Shown here piece after piece: positions 44,385 through 53,810 of a DNA stretch of 64,000 bases. The stretch covers positions 310,001 through 374,000 of the forward strand of contig NZ_JQED01000055.1 of assembly GCF_000764225.1 (NCBI RefSeq), read 5' to 3'. The DNA comes from Colwellia psychrerythraea (GTDB taxonomy: Bacteria > Pseudomonadota > Gammaproteobacteria > Enterobacterales > Alteromonadaceae). Each line of letters begins with the position of its first letter. The stretch's first letter is position 1. The translations under genes were made by a program, and so were the position numbers. The notes beneath the pieces were generated by a model, which was not told where the DNA came from, ran no database searches, and saw only the letters and a list, made by a program, of their open reading frames with translations.

Positions 44385-47300
44385 ATGAAAAAATCATCAT
44401 CATTTGCCTTATTTGAGCAACAATTAGCAAATAACATTTTAATTTTAGATGGTGCTATGGGCACCATGATCCAAGCTTATAAGTTTGAAGAACAAGACTT
44501 TCGCGCCGAGCGATTTGCAGATTGGCATACTGATGTAAAAGGCAATAACGATATGTTAGTGCTTACTCAACCTGAAGTGATTAAAGCTATTCACCTAGAG
44601 TATCTCGAAGCTGGCGCTGATATTCTTGAAACGAATACCTTCAATGCAACGACGATTGCCATGGCTGATTATGACATGGAAGAGTACAGTGCTGAAATTA
44701 ACCGTGTTGCTGCACAAATTGCCCGTGAAGCTGCAGATGAGTACAATAAAAAAACGCCTGAACGTCCCCGTTTTGTTGCTGGTGTTTTGGGACCAACGAA
44801 TCGAACTTGTTCAATTTCACCGGATGTAAATGATCCTGCCTATCGTAATGTTACCTTTGACGAACTAAAAGACGCTTACATTGAATCTACGTTAGCGTTG
44901 ATTGAGGGTGGCAGCGATATCATTTTGATCGAAACCATTTTCGATACGCTAAATGCGAAAGCCGCCATATTTGCAGTAGAAACTGTTTTTGAGCAATTAG
45001 GCGAACGCTTGCCTGTCATGATTTCAGGTACGATTACTGATGCCTCTGGACGTACTTTATCAGGGCAAACAACAGAAGCGTTCTACAATTCACTTCGTCA
45101 TGCAAAACCCGTTTCTTTTGGTTTGAATTGTGCGTTAGGCCCTGTTGAGTTACGCCAATATGTTGAAGAATTAAGCCGAATTTGTGATGTTGCGGTATCT
45201 GCTCATCCAAATGCGGGTTTACCTAACGCTTTTGGTGAATATGATTTTACCGTAGCAGATATGAATACCCATGTGGAAGAGTGGGCATCATCAGGCTTTT
45301 TAAACATTATTGGCGGCTGTTGTGGTACTACGCCAGCCCATATAAAAGGCATGGCTGATACGGTCGAAAATATTGCTGCTCGTAAAGTGGAAGCTCGTGA
45401 AATTGCTTGTCGTTTGTCGGGCTTAGAGGCATTAACCATTAAAGAAGATAGCTTGTTTGTTAACGTTGGTGAGCGTACCAATGTGACCGGCTCAGCTATG
45501 TTCAAGCGTTTGATCAAAGAGGAAAACTACGATCAAGCTATTGCTGTTGCTTTGCAACAAGTTGAAAACGGTGCACAGATTATTGATATCAACATGGATG
45601 AAGGCATGTTGGACTCGAAAAAAGCTATGGTACGTTTTTTAAACTTGATTGCCGGTGAGCCTGATATTGCTAAAGTGCCAATCATGATTGACTCATCGAA
45701 ATGGGACATCATTGAAGCAGGGCTGCAATGTATTCAAGGTAAAGGCATTGTGAATTCAATCAGCTTAAAAGAGGGAGAAGAAAACTTCCGTCAACAAGCT
45801 GAATTATTACGTCGTTATGGCGCTGCTGTTATCGTCATGGCGTTTGATGAAGAAGGCCAAGCGGATACCCGTGCACGTAAATATGAGATTTGTCATCGGG
45901 CTTATCACATATTGGTTGATGAAATAGGCTACCCAGCAGAAGATATTATCTTTGACCCGAATATTTTTGCTGTTGCTACAGGTATTGAAGAGCATAATAA
46001 CTATGCGGTTGATTTTATTGAAGCCGTTGACGATATTAAGAAAAACTTACCTCATGCCATGATTTCAGGTGGCGTATCAAATGTTTCGTTCTCCTTTAGA
46101 GGGAATAATCCAGTACGTGAAGCAATTCATGCCGTGTTTTTATATTATGCCATCAAAAATGGTATGGACATGGGCATTGTTAACGCAGGCCAATTAGCTA
46201 TTTATTCAGATTTACCTGAAAAGTTAAAACAAGCAGTAGAAGATGTTATTCAAAACAGTGATGATGGCGCGACTGAGCGCTTACTTGATATTGCGCAGGA
46301 GTATCATGGTCAAGCTGGTGGCCAAGCAGCTAAAGTCGATTTAGCTTGGCGTGATCTGCCTATCAATGAGCGTTTATCTCACGCGCTGGTAAAGGGGATA
46401 AATGAGTTTATTATTGAAGATACTGAAGAAGCAAGGTTAGCAGCAGTTCGTCCTTTAGATGTGATTGAAGGCCCATTGATGGATGGCATGAATACCGTGG
46501 GTGATTTATTCGGTGCTGGCGAAATGTTTTTACCACAAGTGGTCAAATCAGCGCGAGTAATGAAACAAGCGGTGGCGCATTTAAACCCCTTTATTGAGGC
46601 TGAAAAAACGGAAGCTAGTTCAAATGGTAAAATACTACTGGCAACGGTAAAAGGTGATGTACACGATATAGGTAAAAATATTGTTGGCGTAGTACTGCAA
46701 TGTAATAATTATGAAATTATTGACCTTGGTGTCATGGTTTCTTGTGATGATATTTTACGTGTTGCTAAAGAAGAGAATGTGGATATTATCGGCTTGTCTG
46801 GCTTGATCACACCATCACTTGATGAAATGGTACATGTTGCTAAAGAAATGAAGCGCCAAGATTTCAATTTACCTTTATTAATTGGTGGTGCAACAACGTC
46901 TAAAGCACATACTGCGGTGAAAATTGAGCCACAATATGAGCACCCGGTTGTGTATGTTTCTAATGCTTCTCGTTCAGTATCAGTGGTGAGTAGTTTATTA
47001 TCAGATGAACTTCGTCCCGCCTTTATGGAAAGTCAAAAAGATGAGTATGAACGCGTTCGTGCTCGTCACTATAAAAAAGGCCCGCGCTCAAGTTTAATAA
47101 GCCTTGAAGATGCGCGTGCCAATGCTACTGAAATTAACTTTGACGACTACAGACCGAAAAAGCCAAATAAGCTTGGTGTAACTGTGCTTGATAATATCGA
47201 CTTGAACGAAGTTAGAAACTATATAGATTGGACGCCATTTTTCATGACATGGCAATTATCAGGTAAATATCCACTTATTTTAAAACATGAAGTGGTTGGC

Positions 47301-48077
47301 GTTGAAGCGACTAAATTATTTAATGACGCTAATGCTATGCTAGATGATGTTATTAACAATAAAAAAATTAGTGCAAGAGCAGTATTTGGCTTATTCCCAG
47401 CGCATAGTAAGCAAGATGATATCGTAGTTTACCAAGATGAAAAGCGTGAAGAGCAATTAATGAGGCTTCATCAATTACGTCAACAAAGTAAAAAACCAGC
47501 AGGGCAGTTTAACCGCTGTTTATCTGATTATGTTGCACCTGTTGATTCAGGTATTGAAGATTATGTTGGTGCCTTTGCCGTATCAGCAGGCTTTGGCGTG
47601 GAAGAATTAGTGAAAGCGTATGATGTTGAGCATGATGATTATAACTCTATTTTACTTAAAGCGGTGGCTGATAGATTAGCAGAAGCGAGCGCTGAATATT
47701 TACATGAGAAAGTTCGTAAAGAATACTGGGGGTATGCGCCTGATGAAAATTTAGATAACGATGCGTTAATACGTGAAAGTTATCAAGGTATTCGTCCTGC
47801 GCCAGGTTACCCTGCGTGTCCGGAACATACTGAAAAAGGTTTATTGTGGGAGCTGCTTAATGTGAAAGAAAACATTGATATGGATCTCACCTCAAGCTAT
47901 GCCATGTGGCCCGGTGCAGCAGTGAGTGGTTGGTACTTCTCTCACCCTGAGTCTAAGTACTTTGCTGTCGCTAAACTAGCAAAAGATCAAGTGCTTGATT
48001 ATGCAGCTCGTAAAGGCATGACCATAGAGCAAGCGGAGCGTTGGTTATCTGCTAACTTAGATTATGAACCTGATTAA
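44385..48077 (+). CDS. metH: Cobalamin-dependent methionine synthase MetH
   Basis: Transfers the methyl group of methyltetrahydrofolate to homocysteine through B12. The 1230 residues include a homocysteine domain with zinc ligands Cys249 in NCALG and Cys312-Cys313 in GGCCGT, a pterin domain (ERTNVTGS near 363), a B12 domain with DVHDIGKN (His760 is the cobalt ligand) and the SAM-binding activation domain with RPAPGYPACPEH. It lies 94 bp after metA. No B12 riboswitch was recognised in that gap. Confidence 0.98.
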   Translation: MKKSSSFALFEQQLANNILILDGAMGTMIQAYKFEEQDFRAERFADWHTDVKGNNDMLVLTQPEVIKAIHLEYLEAGADILETNTFNATTIAMADYDMEEYSAEINRVAAQIAREAADEYNKKTPERPRFVAGVLGPTNRTCSISPDVNDPAYRNVTFDELKDAYIESTLALIEGGSDIILIETIFDTLNAKAAIFAVETVFEQLGERLPVMISGTITDASGRTLSGQTTEAFYNSLRHAKPVSFGLNCALGPVELRQYVEELSRICDVAVSAHPNAGLPNAFGEYDFTVADMNTHVEEWASSGFLNIIGGCCGTTPAHIKGMADTVENIAARKVEAREIACRLSGLEALTIKEDSLFVNVGERTNVTGSAMFKRLIKEENYDQAIAVALQQVENGAQIIDINMDEGMLDSKKAMVRFLNLIAGEPDIAKVPIMIDSSKWDIIEAGLQCIQGKGIVNSISLKEGEENFRQQAELLRRYGAAVIVMAFDEEGQADTRARKYEICHRAYHILVDEIGYPAEDIIFDPNIFAVATGIEEHNNYAVDFIEAVDDIKKNLPHAMISGGVSNVSFSFRGNNPVREAIHAVFLYYAIKNGMDMGIVNAGQLAIYSDLPEKLKQAVEDVIQNSDDGATERLLDIAQEYHGQAGGQAAKVDLAWRDLPINERLSHALVKGINEFIIEDTEEARLAAVRPLDVIEGPLMDGMNTVGDLFGAGEMFLPQVVKSARVMKQAVAHLNPFIEAEKTEASSNGKILLATVKGDVHDIGKNIVGVVLQCNNYEIIDLGVMVSCDDILRVAKEENVDIIGLSGLITPSLDEMVHVAKEMKRQDFNLPLLIGGATTSKAHTAVKIEPQYEHPVVYVSNASRSVSVVSSLLSDELRPAFMESQKDEYERVRARHYKKGPRSSLISLEDARANATEINFDDYRPKKPNKLGVTVLDNIDLNEVRNYIDWTPFFMTWQLSGKYPLILKHEVVGVEATKLFNDANAMLDDVINNKKISARAVFGLFPAHSKQDDIVVYQDEKREEQLMRLHQLRQQSKKPAGQFNRCLSDYVAPVDSGIEDYVGAFAVSAGFGVEELVKAYDVEHDDYNSILLKAVADRLAEASAEYLHEKVRKEYWGYAPDENLDNDALIRESYQGIRPAPGYPACPEHTEKGLLWELLNVKENIDMDLTSSYAMWPGAAVSGWYFSHPESKYFAVAKLAKDQVLDYAARKGMTIEQAERWLSANLDYEPD

Positions 48078-48144
48078 GTTTAAATTTAGATAGTGCTGGT
48101 TGAAGTCGTTAACACGACTTCAAGGTTATAGATGTTTAATGTTT

Positions 48145-48195
48145 AAAAAAGGCGACATCGTGATTATATTTATAAATCACGATGTCGCCTTTTTT
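48145..48195. terminator. Long bidirectional terminator after metH
   Basis: A stem of about 20 bp, with AAAAAAGGCGACATCGTGA paired to its reverse complement around an AT loop, ends in T6 on the plus strand and mirrors this on the minus strand. Confidence 0.9.
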
Positions 48196-48260
48196 GTTGA
48201 GTATGTTTTATTTGAACATTATGCGCTGTAATTTAAGTTATTACGTGCGCTTCACCCACC

Positions 48261-48599
48261 TTATGGGGCTGTGTGGTATAAGTCTGTTTGCGGTACTACA
48301 AACTTATCATTAAATTTGGCAGATAATACGCCTTTACGGTGTGCCAATGCAGATTGTAATTTTTTGGCTACCTTAGCAATAGCTACATAAAGTTGTTTGT
48401 CAGAAGCATTTACTGTTACTTTTTCACCTTCATATAAGGTGGTTACTTCAAGTTTTTGCAGGTGCGGCTCAACGGTAATGGTCGAGTTTAACGTCATAAT
48501 TGACGGATAATGTTTAGAGATTTTCGCAAACTTATTCTCGATAGATTGCTTGATACCTTCGGTGATTTCAACGTGGTGTCCAGAAATTTTAATCTTCAT
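48261..48599 (-). CDS. hpf: Ribosome hibernation promoting factor
   Basis: Short HPF/RaiA-family protein that binds the small ribosomal subunit in stationary phase. The 112 residues start MKIKISGHHVEITEGIKQSI, close to E. coli HPF (MQLNITGNNVEITEALREFV), and retain the basic helix KVAKKLQSALAHRKG. It lacks the long C-terminal dimerisation domain of long-form HPF. It is a single gene, not next to rpoN as in enterics. Confidence 0.93.
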   Translation of the reverse strand: MKIKISGHHVEITEGIKQSIENKFAKISKHYPSIMTLNSTITVEPHLQKLEVTTLYEGEKVTVNASDKQLYVAIAKVAKKLQSALAHRKGVLSAKFNDKFVVPQTDLYHTAP

Positions 48600-49100
48600 A
48601 GTCTTACCTCTTTTGTTATCTTTGTCTTTCTCTGTGCGTTCTTTTCAATTTCATAATCCTCCTTCAGTCATAAAAATGCAATAAAAAAATGGTAGATAAA
48701 TGCAATTAAATGTAATTAGTATTTTGCAAATAAAAGAGCACATAAAATAGTATTTATTCGCCGAACATTAATTACGATTCATCACTAACGGCAAGCTAAT
48801 TTTAGCTTTTCAACACAGATGAAGTAGAAAATTTAACTTTCCATATTTTTTCCCAGGTCTCGTCAGTTTTATGGCAATTCTGTGATTTTTAATATAATTA
48901 CCTTTAAAGTTATGTGTTACTTTATAACATTTACTGTGTTGCTTATAGTATTGTAGAATCGAATGCTTTACTCATCATCACACCTATCTATTGATACTTC
49001 CTTAATTCTATTCCACTTAAAGCTTCTTAATTATGTGGAGTGTCTATGTTGAATGGCTTTGTTGAGAGAGTTAAAATATTTGTAATTAAATAGTAGGATA
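48600..49100. other. AT-rich gap before the zinc-uptake locus
   Basis: No gene is visible. The right part has GTTATGTGTTACTTTATAAC (48909-48928), an inverted GTTAT...ATAAC pair that recalls the operator-like repeats just downstream; this may be chance in AT-rich DNA. Confidence 0.4.
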
Positions 49101-49160
49101 TCTTGCAAAGTGTAATGTTATAACATAACATCTTGCGAATTGTTATGTTATAACTATTTA
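49101..49160 (+). promoter_or_regulatory. Two 30-bp tandem repeats with Zur-like palindromes
   Basis: Bases 49101-49130 and 49131-49160 are adjacent 30-bp units, each starting TCTTGC(A/G)AA and containing ATGTTATAAC. The first unit ends in the near-perfect palindrome TGTAATGTTATAACATAACA. In the second, TTGCGA (49133-49138) and TATTTA (49155-49160) are 16 bp apart and could be -35 and -10, with the palindrome core between them. The core is related to Zur boxes but with shorter spacing than the E. coli consensus. Confidence 0.7.
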
Positions 49161-49183
49161 ACTCTCCGTTATTAAGAGGCACC

Positions 49184-51577
49184 ATGAGAAAATTATCACG
49201 AATTATGAGCGCATTACTTGCCATATCTGCAAGTGGTCAATTACATGCAGAGCAAGTACAGGGTATCGTTACTAACAAAGAGGGAGCTGCTATAGCTGGT
49301 GCTACGGTAAAGGTAATGGGAACGAATAACCTCGCGGTGACCAATGAGCGGGGGACGTTTACTTTAGAGGTTCGAGCAGGTCAATATGAACTGCATGTAG
49401 TGGCAAATAATTTTGTTCATGAAAATGTCAATGTTGTCGTTGTTAATAATCAAGATGCTCAGTTAAGTGTATCACTTGATAAATCAGCGATCGAAATTAT
49501 TGATGTGAGTGCAACTCCTTTTCATAGTTCTAATATTGAGTCAGCTTTACCTATAACCGTACTACACGGCGAAAATTTACGAATGCGCCAAGAGAGTACC
49601 TTAGGTGATACCTTAAATAAAGAAGTCGGTGTGCACAGTACTTTTCATGGTGGTGTGGCTAGCACCCCCATCATTCGCGGTTTAGATGGTCCTAGAGTCT
49701 TAGTGACTCAAAATGGTTTAGATGCAGGGGACGCATCACGTGTTGGGCCTGATCACGCCGTATCTACTGAAACATCGACCACAGAACGTATTGAAGTTTT
49801 ACGTGGTCCTGCGACATTATTTTATGGCAGTGGAGCCATTGGTGGTGTTGTCAACCTTGTTGATGCAAGAGTGCCTCGGAGCAAAGATACTAAAGGTGAA
49901 TGGCTTGCCGAACAAAATAGTAATAATGACCAAACACTTTTATCAGGTTCGATTACCAGTGGTACGGGCAATGTTGCAATACATGCAGACGGCTTTTACC
50001 GAGATAGTGATAATTACCACACCCCTGATAAAAATGGTATCGATGAAGTAGCTAACTCTGCGGCAACGTCAAGTGGCTTTACGTTAGGCACTAGCTATTT
50101 GCTTAACAACGGCTTTATTGGTGTTTCTTATCAAACGTTAGATCAAGAATACGGAATTCCAGGCCATAGCCACGGTGATGAAGATGTCGCTGTACTTGCT
50201 GATTTGACTCAAAATCGTTGGCAATTGCTTAGTGAGTTAAGCTTTGACAATAAAATAGTGAAGTCACTTAATACTAAAATTGCCTATACAGACTATCGCC
50301 ATAGTGAGTTAGAAGTTGGTGTTGTTGGAACAACATTTGATAATGAAAGTTTAGAAACACGCATTGAACTTGTGCATCAAGATTTTTGGGATTGGCGTGG
50401 TGGATTAAGTATTCATTATAAACAAAGTGACTTTACTGCTGTTGGTGCTGAGGCGTTTACACCACCCTCTGATACCAGTTCAATTGCGTTAGCTTGGATA
50501 GAAGAGCGTCATTTTGGCGACGTACTATTGCAGTTAGGTGCACGTATCGAACGAACTGAAGTGAGTGCAGCTAAAGTGCGTTTACCTGAAATTGAGTTTA
50601 GTAAAGATCATGAAGCTCAAGACGATCATGGTGGAGCAGAAGATCATGATCATAGTGAACATGATCATGAAAATCATGGTTCAGAGGGAATGACACGTAA
50701 CTTTGCTGTTGAGCATGTTTTTACACCTGTTAGCCTTTCTGCAGGGGTAGTATGGGACTTCACTGATGGATATAACATCGGTTTGTCATTATCACACTCT
50801 GAACGCGCACCCTCAGCCTCAGAATTACTATCATTTGGCCCGCATATAGGCACAGGTTCATATGAAGTCGGTGCGTTATTTTCATTACATGATGATCACG
50901 AAGAAGGGGCACATTTTGCCCTAACTGATCACGATATAGTAATGGAAACCGCTAGTAATATTGATTTAAGTTTACGTAAATTCAAAGGTGATTTTGGTTT
51001 TATTCTTAATGCTTTTTATAACCAAATAGATGATTACTACTATGAGCAAGCGACAGGTTTATCCGCCGGGGATGGACATGATCATAGCGGCCATGACCAT
51101 GGTGGTCATGAAGAAGAATTACACACATTACCATTGTTTATCTTTACTGCGCAGGATGTCACTTTACACGGCTTTGAAGCACAAGCTGTTTGGCAGGTTA
51201 CAAATAATTTTGCATGGCGAGTTCAGGGCGATATTATTCGCGCTCGCTTAGATGCAGGTGGTAATTTACCGCGAACACCTCCAGCACGAATTGCCACAGA
51301 GTTCAGTTATCAAGGTGAAAGTATCTCGGCAGATTTATTTATCAGTCAATACTTTGAACAAACAGATACAGCAGCACTAGAAACCCCAACAGATAGTTAT
51401 GTCATGGTAGATGCAAACATTAACTATCATTTTACTTTAGGTCAGCAAGATTTAGCTGTTTATCTTAAAGGTACAAATTTGACCGATGAATACGCTAAAG
51501 TACACACCTCATTCTTGAAAGACTTAACGCCATTAGCAGGCCGTTCTATTGCTGTCGGTATTCGCAGCTCATTTTAA
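49184..51577 (+). CDS. TonB-dependent receptor, ZnuD-like, His-rich
   Basis: Outer-membrane receptor predicted to import zinc. A Sec signal peptide (cut near LHA-EQ, residue 23) is followed by a carboxypeptidase-regulatory-like domain (about 25-100), a plug with RGLDGPRVLVTQNGLDAGDASRVGPDHA, and a beta barrel ending in F. Two His/Asp clusters, HDHSEHDHENHG near 492-503 and HDHSGHDHGGHEEE near 628-641, are expected in surface loops and resemble zinc receptors. The downstream zinc-chaperone-like gene and the operator-like repeats support a zinc role. Copper or nickel cannot be excluded. Confidence 0.87.
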   Translation: MRKLSRIMSALLAISASGQLHAEQVQGIVTNKEGAAIAGATVKVMGTNNLAVTNERGTFTLEVRAGQYELHVVANNFVHENVNVVVVNNQDAQLSVSLDKSAIEIIDVSATPFHSSNIESALPITVLHGENLRMRQESTLGDTLNKEVGVHSTFHGGVASTPIIRGLDGPRVLVTQNGLDAGDASRVGPDHAVSTETSTTERIEVLRGPATLFYGSGAIGGVVNLVDARVPRSKDTKGEWLAEQNSNNDQTLLSGSITSGTGNVAIHADGFYRDSDNYHTPDKNGIDEVANSAATSSGFTLGTSYLLNNGFIGVSYQTLDQEYGIPGHSHGDEDVAVLADLTQNRWQLLSELSFDNKIVKSLNTKIAYTDYRHSELEVGVVGTTFDNESLETRIELVHQDFWDWRGGLSIHYKQSDFTAVGAEAFTPPSDTSSIALAWIEERHFGDVLLQLGARIERTEVSAAKVRLPEIEFSKDHEAQDDHGGAEDHDHSEHDHENHGSEGMTRNFAVEHVFTPVSLSAGVVWDFTDGYNIGLSLSHSERAPSASELLSFGPHIGTGSYEVGALFSLHDDHEEGAHFALTDHDIVMETASNIDLSLRKFKGDFGFILNAFYNQIDDYYYEQATGLSAGDGHDHSGHDHGGHEEELHTLPLFIFTAQDVTLHGFEAQAVWQVTNNFAWRVQGDIIRARLDAGGNLPRTPPARIATEFSYQGESISADLFISQYFEQTDTAALETPTDSYVMVDANINYHFTLGQQDLAVYLKGTNLTDEYAKVHTSFLKDLTPLAGRSIAVGIRSSF

Positions 51578-51623
51578 TTTTTGCCCCATAACTGGGTATG
51601 TATTAACTTATCAAAGGAAAATC

Positions 51624-52916
51624 ATGAAAAAATTTTGTATAAAAACACTGGTCATTGCTTGTGCTGCGTCGGCTTTAATTGGTTGTGGTGATAGTGAGAC
51701 AACGATTGTCGAGTTAGAGCCCACACCTGCTGAAGAAGGTGGTGCTCACCCAGAAGTAGAGCTTGGAAAAGGACGTTTAGCTATCGCTGCTGCAGAGGAG
51801 GCCGTTGTTCACATCTTTGATTTAGAAGACAATAGTTTGGTTGACTCTTTGACCATTACCAACCCGGCAGAATACTTATATGCAAGCCCAGATAACCGCT
51901 ACGCCGTCGCTGTGCAACGTTCACTCGATAGGGTTGAATTTATTGATGGTGGTGTGTGGCAAGAATTACATGGTGATCACTATGATCAACATGCTGATGA
52001 ACCAGTCCTTACTAATTTTTCTCTGCTTGATGTAAAGCCAACACATTATGTGCTACGGGGTGATAAAGCGGCCGTATTTTTTGATGGAAATAAAGAAACA
52101 GGAGTTAACGCGAGTTTAGCTTTATTAAGCGATGAAAGTATTAGCGAAGAACAGTTAATTGCACAATATCATTTTGATACTTATATGCACGGCACAGCAG
52201 AAATACGTGGTAATTTTGTCTTAACCACATTACGTGATAGTGAGGCTGAAAGTAGTTTGCCTGAGCAAGTAACCTTGCTTGAAGTTCATGACGATCACTT
52301 TCATCAAGAGCAAGTTTTCGAGACAACTTGTCCCGCGTTACACGGAAGTTTTCAAACGGAAGCATATATTGCCTTTGCCTGTGGTGATGGCGTTTTATCA
52401 ATCGAGCAACAAGGTAGTGTTTTTACTGCGCAAAAAATAGCTAACCCGATTGAAATGCCAGAGGGGGTACGTATTGGTTCATTAAAAGGCAGCTCAGAGA
52501 GTAACATCATGATTGGTGCATCACGTGCGGGATTCTTTTTGGTTGATTTATCTGCACAAAGCATTACACCATTTAACTGGCAGTCAGAGGAGAGCCTAGT
52601 CTCGGTAACCTACGGTTTTGATGGCCATAATGAACATATGTTAATACTTGATAACCAGGGCCATTTGAATATGTTTTCCGCAGAGAATAACTGGGAATTA
52701 GACAAGCGTATTGAAGTATTTGATGAATTAGCTGAAGAAGCAAAGCCTTCAATTATCGCTTCTAAAGCCCATGAGTTTGTTTATGTAATCAATGGTCAAG
52801 AAGTAACCACTATTGATTTGCATGAAGGCACAGTTGTTGGTCATTTCGACTTAAACTTTTTACCAGGTAAAGCAGCGTGGCTTGGTATTGCAGGGGAAGA
52901 AGAGCACGAACATTAA
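51624..52916 (+). CDS. AztD-like beta-propeller lipoprotein, putative zinc chaperone
   Basis: Predicted periplasmic lipoprotein. From ATG 51624 (ribosome site AAAGGAAAA) it has 430 residues with lipobox LIGC and lipidated Cys21; the longer frame from 51549 lies inside the receptor gene. Repeated strand patterns such as HIFDLEDNSLVDSLTI and YASPDNRYAVAVQRS indicate a WD-like propeller. The block LHGDHYDQHADEP resembles the His-rich loop of the zinc metallochaperone AztD. It starts 46 bp after the receptor stop. Unlike classic AztD it is a lipoprotein with no aztABC genes nearby. The assignment is from remembered sequence similarity. Confidence 0.75.
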   Translation: MKKFCIKTLVIACAASALIGCGDSETTIVELEPTPAEEGGAHPEVELGKGRLAIAAAEEAVVHIFDLEDNSLVDSLTITNPAEYLYASPDNRYAVAVQRSLDRVEFIDGGVWQELHGDHYDQHADEPVLTNFSLLDVKPTHYVLRGDKAAVFFDGNKETGVNASLALLSDESISEEQLIAQYHFDTYMHGTAEIRGNFVLTTLRDSEAESSLPEQVTLLEVHDDHFHQEQVFETTCPALHGSFQTEAYIAFACGDGVLSIEQQGSVFTAQKIANPIEMPEGVRIGSLKGSSESNIMIGASRAGFFLVDLSAQSITPFNWQSEESLVSVTYGFDGHNEHMLILDNQGHLNMFSAENNWELDKRIEVFDELAEEAKPSIIASKAHEFVYVINGQEVTTIDLHEGTVVGHFDLNFLPGKAAWLGIAGEEEHEH

Positions 52917-52939
52917 TTGTCAGTAAGAGTTCACTTCAA

Positions 52940-52978
52940 AGTACCAAGTAGTGCATTTGTTTCCTTATGCTTGGTACT
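52940..52978. terminator. Possible hairpin between the zinc locus and the Crp/Fnr gene
   Basis: AGTACCAAG and CTTGGTACT form a 9-bp stem around a 21-nt loop in a convergent gap. No T tract is present, so termination is only possible. Confidence 0.4.
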
Positions 52979-52991
52979 ATGGAGTGGCATT

Positions 52992-53699
52992 TTAATGAGC
53001 GCTTTTAAAAATACTCGGTACTAAATCTACTTCTCTACAGAGGCATTTAAAATCAGGTATGGTGATGCAGGCACCAGACTCAGTAATAAGGCCATTGTAT
53101 TTTAATTTCTTAAATAGCCGAGAGAGAGTTTCAGGTGTAATACCTAATTGCGAGGCTAATACTTTTTTAGTGTTGGGTAGTGTAAAGCGATTGCCACTTC
53201 TCTTCTGTTTGCTGTAAATATCAGCAAAGTGCATTACTAACCTTTGATTTGCGTTAACCTGTGTGAGCATATCTAAGGAATTCATTAATTGTCCCACCCT
53301 GTTACTTATAAAACTTATCACCTGTAATGAGAGTTCAGGGTTACTAATAAATAACGCTTTAAAACTCGCATAACTGTATGCCGTTAACGTTGTTTCTTGA
53401 TCTACATGCGCACTCATAGGGTACTCGCGTGGTTGCATGAATACCGCCATTTCAGCAATGACACCACCAGCAAGAAAAACTTTGAATACCTTTTGCTCAC
53501 CATTAGGCATCAATCTAGACAAGGTTACTTTGCCTTTATTTACGCGGTAGACATGATCAGCACTATCACCTTTTTCAAATAAATATTCATGACAATTCAA
53601 ATTAATTTGATGACTTTTAGCTTCCAGTAAATTGCGTTGAGGTGGGGTTAGTAATTGCAGTATGGAAGCTTCTGTTGGGTAAGTATGAGTGTTAGACAT
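52992..53699 (-). CDS. Crp/Fnr family transcription regulator
   Basis: A 235-residue regulator with an N-terminal cyclic-nucleotide-binding-like barrel (about residues 20-135), a dimer helix and a C-terminal winged helix-turn-helix, SQLGITPETLSRLFKKL, near 188-204. The recognition helix has the E-x-x-S-R pattern known from FNR and Dnr, which read TTGAT-type half-sites. The FNR N-terminal cysteine cluster is missing, so it resembles Dnr/NnrR regulators more than oxygen sensors. It diverges from the ABC genes across a TTGAT-N4-GTCAA site. Effector unknown. Confidence 0.88.
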   Translation of the reverse strand: MSNTHTYPTEASILQLLTPPQRNLLEAKSHQINLNCHEYLFEKGDSADHVYRVNKGKVTLSRLMPNGEQKVFKVFLAGGVIAEMAVFMQPREYPMSAHVDQETTLTAYSYASFKALFISNPELSLQVISFISNRVGQLMNSLDMLTQVNANQRLVMHFADIYSKQKRSGNRFTLPNTKKVLASQLGITPETLSRLFKKLKYNGLITESGACITIPDFKCLCREVDLVPSIFKSAH

Positions 53700-53737
53700 A
53701 ATTTTTCCGTGTATAAATATATGAATAAGTGACGGCC

Positions 53738-53751
53738 TTGATAATTGTCAA
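53738..53751. promoter_or_regulatory. Dnr/Fnr-like palindrome
   Basis: TTGATAATTGTCAA fits TTGAY-N4-RTCAA and lies within the longer CCTTGATAATTGTCAAGG. It sits between the Crp/Fnr gene and the ABC operon, 39 bp from the regulator start and 60 bp from the binding-protein start, where it could control both. Confidence 0.72.
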
Positions 53752-53776
53752 GGAGGTAGCGTAACAATTAGAGTAC

Positions 53777-53797
53777 TATAAATGAAAATCATTCTTA
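53777..53797 (+). promoter_or_regulatory. Fur-like site before the ABC operon
   Basis: AATGAAAATCATTCTT matches about 13 of 16 positions of the Fur consensus half-pair AATGATAATCATTATC. It lies just upstream of the binding-protein start. The match is imperfect, so it is a candidate only. Confidence 0.5.
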
Positions 53798-53810
53798 TTT
53801 GTAGGTTATC

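Noticed and set aside
49722..50051. 109-codon frame inside the His-rich receptor gene
   Set aside because: Shifted-frame shadow of the TonB receptor plug and barrel.
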